Of a stretch of DNA of 64,000 nucleotides, positions 26,807 to 34,983 are shown in pieces. The notes beneath the pieces are model-generated. The model searched no databases. It was not told the DNA's origin and was given only the letters and a program-made list of their open reading frames with translations. Position 1 is the first letter of the stretch. Every line of letters begins with the position of its first letter. Origin of the DNA: Hellea sp039977295 (GTDB taxonomy: Bacteria > Pseudomonadota > Alphaproteobacteria > Caulobacterales > Maricaulaceae); NCBI GenBank assembly GCA_039977295.1, contig JBDWDN010000012.1:62001-126000 (forward strand). Direction: 5' to 3'. A program made the position numbers and the translations under genes.

Positions 26807-27130
26807 ATGGATTTACTCAATAAATACCTTCTGGGCGTTTCTCCTTATATTGATAGTTTAATCTATGATTTGGATGAACGAGAGCTCACCATCGTTTTTT
26901 GTAAACGACATTATGATTCAAAGTCTGTTGGGAGGCTTATATTTAAAGATGTAAGGAGTTTTACTGAGGTCATGTTTGAGGATGCCTTCGAAGAAAATTA
27001 CACAGATTCCATAATGGGACTTCATAGGGATTTTGAGGGTTTTTACTGGTTAAGTACAGAAAAGCGCGAGTTAAAACTGCGCGTGGGCGTGGAGCCGGTG
27101 AGTGACTTTATTAAACCCATGCCTTCCTAG
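26807..27130 (+). CDS. Small acidic hypothetical protein
   Basis: A 107-residue acidic protein with beta-strand pattern (YIDSLIYDLDERELTIVFCK; GRLIFKDVRSFTEVMFED) and no recognised family. It is lower in GC than its neighbours and is bracketed by REP-like elements at 26583 and 27153. The RBS is weak (GAACGATAAA). It might be an immunity-like or regulatory singleton; no function assigned. Confidence 0.5.
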   Translation: MDLLNKYLLGVSPYIDSLIYDLDERELTIVFCKRHYDSKSVGRLIFKDVRSFTEVMFEDAFEENYTDSIMGLHRDFEGFYWLSTEKRELKLRVGVEPVSDFIKPMPS

Positions 27131-27152
27131 CTCTAGATGTGGCACTTGGGAG

Positions 27153-27195
27153 AGACGTTGGGTGATGGGTCCCGTCATGCGACGGGATGAATGGA
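27153..27195. repeat. REP-like palindromic repeat, copy 3
   Basis: The same 43-base element as copy 2 with one difference (GGTGATGGG versus GGTAATGGG), carrying the hairpin core CCCGTCATGCGACGGG. It sits between convergent genes. Confidence 0.8.
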
Positions 27196-27233
27196 ACGGA
27201 GAAGGTGGGTAAGGGGTTCTTGGCGTTAGCGCG

Positions 27234-28223
27234 TTAGGGCACCAAACGTTCAAGCAGGTTCTGCTGCAGTCTTTTCGCCGCTTCTGTGGGGTCGTTATCG
27301 GCGTCTGAGACGGTGACCAAGATTTCGCCTTCAGGACGAGGCGTTACGAGGTGGACATAGAGGCCGAAATCTGATGCGGACTTGCGAATGTAATGTGTTT
27401 CTCCATTGTCAGTGTAAGGGGCGTAACTGTCATATTCATGCTCGGCTTTCTGGCCGGGCGCTGTTTTGTAGATCTTGAAAGATACCGTTTTGGGCTGTGA
27501 CGCGCCGTCGATATAGGCTTTCCAACTGCAGGTGGACATGCCCGACGCCCCGGGGGCAATAGGAGTCTCAGCACTGGCGCCGAGAGCGGTTCTGATATCT
27601 TGATCGCTCCAGACTTCACAGGCCTTAAAGGGTTCAGTCGCTTGCAAACGTTGCGGCTCTATTGCGGGGGCTGTGCTCATCCGCGCAGCAATTTGATTGG
27701 CCGCGGGGCGCATAATTTCGGCATTTGTTTTATAACCTGTATAATGCATGAAGACGAGTTTGCCGTCTTTCTCAAAGCTATACGCAAAGGGGATAGGTTT
27801 CTCCCATGCTGTGTCATTTAGGACGAGTGCGTTGGTTCCGGGGCCATCTTGCGCTTCGCTAATCGTATCTACGCCGATATTGTAGCGCCGCTCGGAAATG
27901 GGTTTTGCGGTTGAGAGGTCTTCTATTGTGACCTTAACCGCGAAGCCCGCATTGTAAGACCACCGGCAAGATGTAGTGGAAACCTCTTTGCGCGTCATTT
28001 CAAAACTAGAGCGCACGCTCGCCTTAATGACAGCGTCCGATGCAAAGGGGCAGGGCGCGATGTCAATTATTTCTGATGTTTCGCCCAAGGCGTCCGCGAA
28101 GGAGATGGGTGTGGCCGTTAGCTGCGCTTGACCAGATTTGGATTGCGGCGCGGAAGCGGGGGGTTCATCGGGACCGCATCCCGTCATTATCAGTGCTGTA
28201 GTTCCTAAAAGAATTAAACGCAT
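27234..28223 (-). CDS. Two-domain Cys-rich lipoprotein (DUF3558-like repeats)
   Basis: 329 residues from ATG 28223, which has AGGAGA 6 bases upstream; the frame is open further back without an RBS. Lipobox MTGC. Two similar domains follow, each with a Cys near its start and a later C.W motif (PCPFASDAV..TTSCRWSYNAG; KACEVWSDQDIRTALGAS..STCSWKAY), resembling the DUF3558 pattern. The pairs of Cys could form disulphides in the periplasm. Function unknown; the domain assignment is tentative. Confidence 0.65.
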   Translation of the reverse strand: MRLILLGTTALIMTGCGPDEPPASAPQSKSGQAQLTATPISFADALGETSEIIDIAPCPFASDAVIKASVRSSFEMTRKEVSTTSCRWSYNAGFAVKVTIEDLSTAKPISERRYNIGVDTISEAQDGPGTNALVLNDTAWEKPIPFAYSFEKDGKLVFMHYTGYKTNAEIMRPAANQIAARMSTAPAIEPQRLQATEPFKACEVWSDQDIRTALGASAETPIAPGASGMSTCSWKAYIDGASQPKTVSFKIYKTAPGQKAEHEYDSYAPYTDNGETHYIRKSASDFGLYVHLVTPRPEGEILVTVSDADNDPTEAAKRLQQNLLERLVP

Positions 28224-28454
28224 GTCATTGTCTCCTGATATATGACCATGGTTTCCCAATTGGGGGTTCACGCCTAATGTGACCTTGGCCGTTTCGGGCG
28301 TCAGGTTTTCATCTATCGTTTTGTAGTCGCGCCCTATCAGGAAACAAATTTGTTTCGGTATGAGATCCGTAAGGGGATCCATAGGGTAGTTTGTTGTCAC
28401 TTTGGCCTTTGGAGTCAAGCAAAGGTTTGCCAGGGGGCAGGGGTGAGCGGAGGC

Positions 28455-28721
28455 TCAACGCCAGCATTCCACATGACTACAGCTATTGGGAGCTTTATCT
28501 ATGAGTTTGTCCATTTGCTCTATTGCAGGTTTTAGATCGCTGCTGATGTAACCTTTTTGCCAGGCGTCTTTTGCAGCTGCATGTGCGGGGGCGCGGTCTT
28601 GTTGCGCTTGGTAAACTGACCCGGAATGATTTTTGCATTTTTCAAGGACGCCGCCCTCAATCGCATATTGGATAAGACGCTTCCCAAAGTCAGACCGTCC
28701 CTTTCGTAGCGTTTTCCTCAT
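28455..28721 (-). CDS. Small hypothetical protein
   Basis: 88 residues from ATG 28721 with GGAGA upstream (a start four codons earlier would place the RBS inside the gene). It is basic at the N-terminus and helical in the middle (AHAAAKDAWQKGYISSDLKPAIEQMDKLID), with four Cys overall. No family recognised. Confidence 0.5.
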   Translation of the reverse strand: MRKTLRKGRSDFGKRLIQYAIEGGVLEKCKNHSGSVYQAQQDRAPAHAAAKDAWQKGYISSDLKPAIEQMDKLIDKAPNSCSHVECWR

Positions 28722-28948
28722 TGTGTTCTCCAATGCCTTGCCTATTTTTTGGGTTATGGCCCACCCTATAGCACAGTTTTACTCTTACCTATCATTGAGA
28801 TCTTCGCCTTTTTCGACTTTGATAAATATAGACTCTGTCGCAGTCTTGCGCTCATTTCCTTCTAGCCCAATGAGGCATGACAATTTACTGGTCTTCGGCT
28901 AAGGTCGTGACTGTGTAACCTGGGGCAGACCCCAACTTGGAGGACAAG

Positions 28949-29494
28949 ATGGCCGCATCACCCGAAGACCAACTTAAAACAATGCTCGCAAATATTCCGG
29001 AAAAAACCGGGAAAAATTTAGAGGCTTGGAAAACGCTGATCGCAAAAAGCGGTCATGAAAAGCACGGCGCTATTGTTAAATTTTTGAAAAGCGAACACGG
29101 CGTAACCCATGGGTTTGCTAATCTCATTTCTGCAAAAGCGCGCGAAACAGGTGAGGAGATAGATCTGATTGCGGCGCAATATTCGGGCGCGAAGTCTGGT
29201 TTAAAGCCACTGCATGATTTGATCGTAAAATATGCGCAGTCACTTGGATCTGACGTTGAATTAGCGCCGAAGAAAACATCGCATAGTTTGCGGCGCGCGA
29301 AACAATTTGCGCTTATTATTCCAGCTACGAAAACACGAATTGATTTAGGGCTAGCTTTAAAGGGGGATGACGCGAATGGGCGCCTTGAGGCTTATAATGC
29401 AATGTGTTCGCACCGAGTGCGTTTGGAAACCACCGAGGACTTTGATGCAGAGGTTCAAGCCTGGATGAAAGAGGCTTATTCACGCGCTGGTTAG
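28949..29494 (+). CDS. DUF4287/DUF5655 domain protein
   Basis: 181 residues from ATG 28949 (GGAGG upstream). The N-terminal DUF4287 pattern is NIPEKTGKNLEAWKTLIAKSG...HGAIVKFLKSEHGVTHGFANLI (landmarks KTGKNLEAW and EHGVTHGFANLI). The C-terminal DUF5655-like domain has SLRRAKQFALIIPATKTRIDLGLALKG and ends FDAEVQAWMKEAYSRA. This combination is a common cytoplasmic protein of unknown function. Confidence 0.85.
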   Translation: MAASPEDQLKTMLANIPEKTGKNLEAWKTLIAKSGHEKHGAIVKFLKSEHGVTHGFANLISAKARETGEEIDLIAAQYSGAKSGLKPLHDLIVKYAQSLGSDVELAPKKTSHSLRRAKQFALIIPATKTRIDLGLALKGDDANGRLEAYNAMCSHRVRLETTEDFDAEVQAWMKEAYSRAG

Positions 29495-29530
29495 CCTAAT
29501 AGTTTATGATTGTGCGGAGCGCTGGGCATT

Positions 29531-29565
29531 TGGTGATGGGTCCCGTCATGCGACGGGATGAATGG
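29531..29565. repeat. REP-like palindromic repeat, copy 4
   Basis: 35 bases sharing the core GGTGATGGGTCCCGTCATGC and the rest of the hairpin with copy 3. It lies between convergent genes, like the other copies. Confidence 0.75.
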
Positions 29566-29597
29566 GTAATAATGTAGTTATTTTTTTGCTCTAAGTC

Positions 29598-30605
29598 CTA
29601 TGAATTCTCTGGCATCGGGCCCGTGCGAATCCATTGTGAGAAGAGCCATTTTTCGCCTGAGGTTGGCGGCAAGCCGGCATGGAGCGTATTGGGGTCAGGC
29701 TGGCCGTTTTCATCCACATTTACAAAGAGAAGGGCGCCGCCTTTCTTGCATCGGATTTTTTTGTTGATTTTGGGGAAAGATGTTTCGGCGCCTTCAAAAT
29801 CGTCATTGAGATAGACGAGGCAGGTGGCCAAGCGTTGACCAAATTTGCGCATGTCGGCGGCATGGGCGGGTTTGTTGGGATCAAGATAATCGTAATGCGC
29901 TCGAAACTGTTGCCCTGTTTCGTAGTGCAGCACACTGGAGTTTTCCATTGTGAACATTGGCACGTCTGTAATCTTTGAAATAAGCGATTGGATTAAGAGT
30001 AAAATGAGGTCGAGTTCTAAAATATTGAAGCTGACCGACGAATTTGTCCGGATGGTATTTTCCCGTCCATCAGCCGCCGTCTCGTCATAGGTGCGGGCGC
30101 GGCCGAGGCTAGGGCGGGCCCGCGCAATCATCCAATCGCAGAAACGGTGGGGCAGAAAGTTTTCGGCTTTGCGAATGCGGGGCGCTTGGCAGAGAATTTC
30201 TTTTTCGGGGAGGCGCATAAGAGCCTCGATATCGACTTGTTTGCGCAAAGATTGCGCGTCCCTTGCGGCCGCGTTCCATCTTCCGGCGCCATCTTTCACA
30301 TTCGCGAAAATTGCGAGTTGTTGGCAGGCCGGTTCCCACCCCAGCGCGGCGGCTTGCGCTAAATAATCCAGCGCTTTTGGCCAGTCTTGCTGACAGCGCA
30401 ATCCCGCTGCATGCATGATCGCGAGGAACTCTGCGGCTTCGCCGCTACCCGCGCCCAGCGCTTGGTTCAAAAGCAATTGGCCGTCCTGAAATGATTGCAG
30501 AGATGTCGGCTTAGCGATTAGGGTTTTCCCCAGCGTGGTCTGCGCAGAAACATCCCCGCGCGACGCCGCCGCTTTTAGGTTCTCTAGAATTTCATCTACG
30601 CTCAC
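29598..30605 (-). CDS. Prolyl 4-hydroxylase-like 2OG-Fe(II) oxygenase with Sel1-like N-terminus
   Basis: 335 residues from GTG 30605 (AGGACA upstream). The first ~120 residues are TPR/Sel1-like (LLNQALGAGSGEAAEFLAIMHAAG; ALDYLAQAAALGWEPACQQLA). The catalytic domain shows HYD (His237, Asp239), the distal His309 in NTLHAG, and 2-oxoglutarate-binding Lys319 in GEKWLFSQWIR. It hydroxylates a protein or peptide substrate; the TPR-like part may hold it. It is the last host-type gene before the prophage region. Confidence 0.88.
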   Translation of the reverse strand: MSVDEILENLKAAASRGDVSAQTTLGKTLIAKPTSLQSFQDGQLLLNQALGAGSGEAAEFLAIMHAAGLRCQQDWPKALDYLAQAAALGWEPACQQLAIFANVKDGAGRWNAAARDAQSLRKQVDIEALMRLPEKEILCQAPRIRKAENFLPHRFCDWMIARARPSLGRARTYDETAADGRENTIRTNSSVSFNILELDLILLLIQSLISKITDVPMFTMENSSVLHYETGQQFRAHYDYLDPNKPAHAADMRKFGQRLATCLVYLNDDFEGAETSFPKINKKIRCKKGGALLFVNVDENGQPDPNTLHAGLPPTSGEKWLFSQWIRTGPMPENS

Positions 30606-30705
30606 GTCTTGTCCTTATGTGTTATGGAGGCACGTTACACATTTGGACGGCAAAGAAAAGAGGTTGAGCCTCTGCCTTCCCAGAGGTGATAGGTCCCAAG
30701 ATTAT

Positions 30706-30782
30706 GATTGTGCGTAAAGGTGAAAAACGCTTGTTTTGGCCTGATGGTGAAATTGACGTGGGGCCGTTTTTGGGGCATATAG
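30706..30782 (+). repeat. 77-bp direct repeat A with promoter-like core
   Basis: It matches 32828-32904 at 70 of 77 positions without gaps. It contains TTGACG, 17 bases, then CATATA, a plausible sigma-70 promoter pointing at the small terminase gene. A 54-codon open frame runs through it, but all seven differences from copy B would change the amino acid, so coding constraint is unlikely. Confidence 0.65.
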
Positions 30783-30961
30783 CTTTTAGTTATTTCTGTG
30801 TCTTGAGATACGGATTTTTCCTAAAATATTCGAGTAATGCACAAGACGGTTTTGAATTGCTTTGAGCCTTTTTCGTGCCCTTTTTGGCAGCTCCTTTTCT
30901 AACGTTGATTCCTAAGGATTCAATGCAGTTATCCGACGACGCGATGCTTGCCCATTTACCC

Positions 30962-31093
30962 CACTGTTTGTCCCCCGAACCTGTGTTTGCGTGCAAACAC
31001 TAGATCGGGGGACAAAGAAGTGGTGGGTGACAAACAGTGTAGCGGGACAAGGAATGAGGCATGGGGAAACGTTGCGGTAGCGGACAAGAATGA
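30962..31093 (+). other. Structured, repeat-rich site upstream of the terminase genes
   Basis: TTTGTCCCCCGA (30967-30978) pairs with TCGGGGGACAAA (31005-31016); inside, GTGTTTGC (30983-30990) pairs with GCAAACAC (30993-31000). CACTGTTTGTC (30962-30972) alternatively pairs with GACAAACAGTG (31029-31039). GGACAA-type iterons recur near 31009, 31044 and 31080. Directly upstream of the small terminase this could be a packaging (pac) site or an attenuator-like leader. The rest of 30606-31112 has no supported gene. Confidence 0.55.
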
Positions 31094-31112
31094 ACTAAGA
31101 TGGGGACTGCTC

Positions 31113-31355
31113 ATGCCTTCAGACGACGACCTCCTCATCGACATCCCAGGCCAGACGCTTCGTTTTCGTAAGCTTGCGCAGATGGCTGAGGCTTTGGGGT
31201 CTGCGTCTAGTCTTTCTGTGGCTGTTCGGGCTGAGCAGGAAATCAATAAATTACATGGGCTGATTGTCAGCGCCTCTGAAAGGCCGCGATTGCGCGGGGT
31301 TGAGGATTTAGATGACGGCGAAATTGATACCCTTATTGCAAGCGCTGGAGGTTGA
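31113..31355 (+). CDS. Small terminase-like protein
   Basis: 80 residues from ATG 31113 (GGGGA upstream). It overlaps the large-terminase gene by 44 bases. Helical, with FRKLAQMAEALGSASSLSVAVRAEQEINKLHGLI. The size and place directly ahead of the large terminase suggest a small terminase or its DNA-binding remnant; sequence alone does not prove it. The open frame extends upstream through the hairpin site, but no RBS supports an earlier start. Confidence 0.55.
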   Translation: MPSDDDLLIDIPGQTLRFRKLAQMAEALGSASSLSVAVRAEQEINKLHGLIVSASERPRLRGVEDLDDGEIDTLIASAGG

Positions 31356-32190
31356 GCGGGGGCGGCGCTGTGAGGCGCGCGCGGACCTATTGGCCTTTAC
31401 GCAATATACATTTTCCCAATATGAGGCCGCGCCGCATCACCGCCGCATAGCCCGCACATTGGAGGCCGTAGATCGCGGCGAGATTGACCGCCTGATGGTG
31501 ACGATGCCGCCGCGCCACGGTAAGTCCGAAGAAGTGACGATACGCTTTCCCGCTTGGGCGCTGGGGCGTAATCCTAAGCGCCACATTATAACGGCGTGTT
31601 ACAATGCGGAGCTGGCTAGCGGATTTGGCCGGTCTGTACGCAATATCCTCGCCACGCCTGCTTATGACAAGATTTTTCAGACGCAGCTGGCCCGTGATAG
31701 CAAAGCCGCTAATCGATGGAACACTACCGATGGCGGGGCCTATATTGCGGCGGGCGTTGGGACAGCCATTACAGGGCGCGGCGCGGATATATTTATTATT
31801 GATGACCCTCTAAAAGACCGGGCCGAAGCCGAGAGTGAATTGCGCCGTCAAGCGGTGTGGGATTGGTATACCTCTACGGCCTATACGCGGCTAATGCCCG
31901 GCGGGGCCGTGATTATTGTGCAAACGCGCTGGCATGAGGATGACCTTGCGGGGCGGCTATTGGCGCATCAGGAAAAGGGCGGTGATCAATGGCACCGTTT
32001 GGACTTGCCAGCAATTGATGCAAGTGGTCAGGCCCTATGGCCCGAGAAATACCCGCTCTCTGCGCTGCGCCGGATTCAAGCCGCTATTGGCCCGCGGGAT
32101 TGGTCGGCGCTGTATCAACAAGCGCCGAGCCCAGAGGATGGCGACTTCTTTCGCCGCGAATGGTTTGATATGTTTTCAGAGCTTAGATGA
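31312..32190 (+). CDS. Phage terminase large subunit, ATPase part (split gene)
   Basis: 292 residues. Walker A TMPPRHGKSEE lies near residues 64-74, Walker B ADIFIIDDPLKD near 160, and the coupling motif IVQTRWHEDDLAGRLL near 200. It powers DNA packaging into the prohead. The frame ends at TGA 32188-32190 just before the nuclease domain, which continues in another frame from the ATG overlapping this stop (ATGA). In intact relatives the two parts are one chain, so this is either a coupled two-piece terminase or a recent break. Confidence 0.88.
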   Translation: MTAKLIPLLQALEVERGRRCEARADLLAFTQYTFSQYEAAPHHRRIARTLEAVDRGEIDRLMVTMPPRHGKSEEVTIRFPAWALGRNPKRHIITACYNAELASGFGRSVRNILATPAYDKIFQTQLARDSKAANRWNTTDGGAYIAAGVGTAITGRGADIFIIDDPLKDRAEAESELRRQAVWDWYTSTAYTRLMPGGAVIIVQTRWHEDDLAGRLLAHQEKGGDQWHRLDLPAIDASGQALWPEKYPLSALRRIQAAIGPRDWSALYQQAPSPEDGDFFRREWFDMFSELR

Positions 32191-32792
32191 TGCATCCATC
32201 CACTTTATCTCATTCCACTTTATCTCTTTCTTGCATGCATTATTACGGAGCGTCAGATTACGCGGTTACAGCCGATGGCGGTGATTTTACCGTCCATGCG
32301 GTGTGGGGCATTGATAGCGCCGCAGATATTTGGCTGATCGATGGATGGCACGGTAAAACCGCTTCTGATGTCTGGATTGAACGCCAACTTGATTTAGTGA
32401 AACGCTATAAGCCGCTAGCCTGGTTTAGCGAAAAAGGCGTTATACAAAAAGCGATAGAGCCGATGCTGAAACGCAGGATGCGAGAGCGCCGCGCTTTTTG
32501 CCGATTAGAGTGGCTGCCCAGCATTCATGATAAACCAACACGGGCGAGGGGCTTTCAAGCCCGCGCTTCTATGGGCAAGGTTCACTTGCCTGATAGCGTA
32601 TTGGGGCATTGGTTTTTAGAACAGCTTTTGAAGTTTCCAAACGGCAAGCATGATGACGCGGTTGATGTGTGTTCCTTAATCGGCATGGCCCTCGATCAAG
32701 CCCATCCTGCTATTCGCTCCAGCGGCCCTAAATTCAGAGCTACGCTGCGCGAATATCGCGGCAAGGGCGAGGAGAGTTCTGGCTGGCGATAG
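32187..32792 (+). CDS. Phage terminase large subunit, nuclease part (split gene)
   Basis: 201 residues. After an unusual leader (SLSCMH), the RNase-H-like nuclease begins with YYGASDYAVTADGGDFTVH (first acidic residue), then WFSEKGVIQKAI and HDDAVDVCSL, giving three acidic positions for two-metal cleavage. Its ATG overlaps the ATPase stop; the frame is closed by TAG at 32184-32186, so only reinitiation could join the products. The leader is encoded by a 15-bp tandem duplication (32199-32228) that ordinary terminases lack. Confidence 0.82.
   Translation: MMHPSTLSHSTLSLSCMHYYGASDYAVTADGGDFTVHAVWGIDSAADIWLIDGWHGKTASDVWIERQLDLVKRYKPLAWFSEKGVIQKAIEPMLKRRMRERRAFCRLEWLPSIHDKPTRARGFQARASMGKVHLPDSVLGHWFLEQLLKFPNGKHDDAVDVCSLIGMALDQAHPAIRSSGPKFRATLREYRGKGEESSGWR
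32199..32228 (+). repeat. 15-bp tandem duplication at the terminase break
   Basis: TCCACTTTATCTCAT followed by TCCACTTTATCTCTT (one difference). It lies between the two halves of the terminase, flanked by TGCAT motifs (32191 and 32232). The insertion probably created the frame break. Confidence 0.75.
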
Positions 32793-32827
32793 TGGGCTCT
32801 GGAATGACCAGAACTTCCCGAGGGTTT

Positions 32828-32904
32828 GATTGTGCGTAACCGTGGAAAACACTTGTTTTGGGCTGATGCTGAAATTGACGTGGGGCCGTTTTTGAGGCAT
32901 ATAG
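32828..32904 (+). repeat. 77-bp direct repeat B with promoter-like core
   Basis: The second copy of the element at 30706-30782, with TTGACG-N17-CATATA retained. It lies 154 bases ahead of the portal gene and could drive it. Retention of the promoter-like hexamers while the sequence drifts elsewhere supports a regulatory role, not a coding one. Confidence 0.65.
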
Positions 32905-33057
32905 AGGACAATTATTCGTGTGCCCAAAGTTACGAAGTTTCCCAATATTCGATCTTAAGAATAATTGCCGTCTTTGGCGATGCGACTCCTAAATATTGAA
33001 TTCCCAAATGGAAAATAGGCTGCGTGAATATCGCAGCGAGATAGAGGAGAGGTCTGG

Positions 33058-34926
33058 ATGGAACTAGCCAATAAGCGCCCACAGATTCAATTAGGTAGCC
33101 CTGAACTCAATGAACCTCAATTGAAAATTGAGCCTGAAGCTTTGCAAGATGTCCAAGCCGGCGGCTTTGACGTTGACCGTAAACGGCGCATGTTTCAGGA
33201 CGCGGAAGAGGCGCATGAGAAAGAGCGGGAGCTGGCCTTTCGCGATGAGGATTATTATCACAATTTTGATGATGACCAATGGAGCGCGGCGGAGAAACGC
33301 AAATTAAGTGAGCGCGGTCAGCCGCGTTACACCCATAACCGCATTAAACGCAAAGTGAATTTCCTGATGGGGATGGAGCAGCGCGGGCGGACTGACCCTA
33401 AGGCGCTGCCGCGTAAACCTAAATCAGAGATGATGGCCGAAGTCGCGACCGATATTTTGAACGCGATTGATGACCAAACACAGTTTGATCAGACGGCGAG
33501 TGAAAGCTTTTTCCATTTGCTAGTTCACGGCGTGATGGCGTGTGAGGACACATGGGATCCGCAGGACCGCGAGATTGTCTCGACCGATATTCCCTATGAA
33601 GAATATTTCCGCGACCCGCGCTCTAAGAAACATGACCTGTCTGATGCGCGCTATCAGGGCTATGCCAAATGGTTTGACCTGTCCGATGCTGAGGCGCTTT
33701 ATGGGTCAGAAGAACAGCTGGCTAATCTACAAGCGAGCTTGGATCGCGACACGACCTCCTTCGCTGGTTATGATGACAGGCCTGATGCGATCTATGGCTC
33801 GACTGTTCGCAATGTGAAACGTGTGCGCGTTATCACCATGTATTATCGGGGCGCGGGCAATAGGTGGCGTTTGTCGCATTTCTGCGGGGGCGGCGATCTT
33901 TATGATGTGCCGAGCCCTTGGCTGGACAGTAAAGGCCGGCCCGATTGCGGGATAACGGCAGAGCGGCTTTATGTGGACCGCGAGAACCGCGCCTATGGTG
34001 TGGTGCGCGATATGATTGGACCGCAGCAGGAAGATAATCACTTTCGGGCTAAGCTTTGGCATATCTCTAATGACCGCTCTTTTTGGTATAATGACGGGGC
34101 CTTTGGCGATCATGATAATCAGCGCTCGGCGATTGAACGCGCCAAGGCAGAGATGGCCAAGGTTGACGGCGCGGTCAGGATTAATCCCGCCCATCCGCGC
34201 GGGGAGTCTTGGGACTTTATCGACCGCTCTGGACAAGCTAATATCCTTGCGGGATTGCTGCGCAGTTCTGATGATGAGCTGAACCGTCAGGGGCCTAATG
34301 CGGGGCTGCAGGGTAGGGGCGCGGCGTCGCAATCGGGGCGCTCGCGCTTGGTGCAGCAGCAATCGGGCATGATTGAAGAAAATAACGTCTTTGACCGCCT
34401 GTCTAATTGGAAGCGGCGTTCATTCATTCGCAAGTTTAATCTTGCGCGGCAATTTTGGCGCGATGAAGATTTTATCCGCGTCACGGACGAAGAAGACGGG
34501 CCTCGCTTTATCGAAATTAATAAGCAGCTTTGGCAAGACGGTCAGTTCCTGGGCGTTAAGAATGATATGTCCAAAATGGATGTGGATGTCACCTTGGAAG
34601 AAATGCCCGATGTGGCGAATATCCAATCGGAACAATTCGAAGCCATCGCGAACCTGCTCGGCATAGGTATCCCGCCCCACCTCATGGCGGCGCTGATTAA
34701 GACCTCTTCGCTGCGCGATAAGGACAAACTCATCAATGCCATCATGGCCCCGATGACGCCAGATCCGAACGCCGCGCAAGTCCAAGCCCTCGCCATGACA
34801 GACCGCGAAGCCAAGGTGCGCAAGACCATGGCCGAGACAGAAAAATTACAAGCCCAGGTCATAAGCGAAAAGGCGAGCGCCGCGCTTGATATGACCAAGG
34901 CGACGCTCGGGGAGGTTGGAGTTTAG
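33058..34926 (+). CDS. P22-like phage portal protein
   Basis: 622 residues, typical of P22-type portals. Landmarks are RYTHNRIKRKVNFLMGMEQRGR, SFFHLLVHGVMACED, IPYEEYFRDPRSKKHDLSDARY, SNDRSFWYNDGAFGDHDNQ, and a C-terminal helical region with QVQALAMTDREAKVRKTMAETEKLQAQ. It forms the dodecameric DNA entry ring of the head. GAGGAGAGGT is a strong RBS. It marks this prophage as a short-tailed (podovirus-like) type. Confidence 0.9.
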   Translation: MELANKRPQIQLGSPELNEPQLKIEPEALQDVQAGGFDVDRKRRMFQDAEEAHEKERELAFRDEDYYHNFDDDQWSAAEKRKLSERGQPRYTHNRIKRKVNFLMGMEQRGRTDPKALPRKPKSEMMAEVATDILNAIDDQTQFDQTASESFFHLLVHGVMACEDTWDPQDREIVSTDIPYEEYFRDPRSKKHDLSDARYQGYAKWFDLSDAEALYGSEEQLANLQASLDRDTTSFAGYDDRPDAIYGSTVRNVKRVRVITMYYRGAGNRWRLSHFCGGGDLYDVPSPWLDSKGRPDCGITAERLYVDRENRAYGVVRDMIGPQQEDNHFRAKLWHISNDRSFWYNDGAFGDHDNQRSAIERAKAEMAKVDGAVRINPAHPRGESWDFIDRSGQANILAGLLRSSDDELNRQGPNAGLQGRGAASQSGRSRLVQQQSGMIEENNVFDRLSNWKRRSFIRKFNLARQFWRDEDFIRVTDEEDGPRFIEINKQLWQDGQFLGVKNDMSKMDVDVTLEEMPDVANIQSEQFEAIANLLGIGIPPHLMAALIKTSSLRDKDKLINAIMAPMTPDPNAAQVQALAMTDREAKVRKTMAETEKLQAQVISEKASAALDMTKATLGEVGV

Positions 34927-34983
34927 GTGAGGGGCATCAAGTCACCCATAGTGTTTTGGATGAAACTACACTAGGCAGAGGGT

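Noticed and set aside
30704..30865. A 54-codon plus-strand frame through repeat A.
   Set aside because: All seven differences from repeat B would be amino-acid changes and the downstream parts diverge, so a regulatory repeat explains it better.
30790..30996. A minus-strand open frame of 68 codons ending in a Lys-rich tail.
   Set aside because: It begins inside the nested hairpin site, has no convincing RBS, and no recognised family.
31113..32792. Programmed ribosomal frameshift in the terminase.
   Set aside because: The nuclease frame is closed by TAG at 32184-32186, leaving only a few bases for a shift, and no slippery heptamer is there; reinitiation or breakage is more likely.
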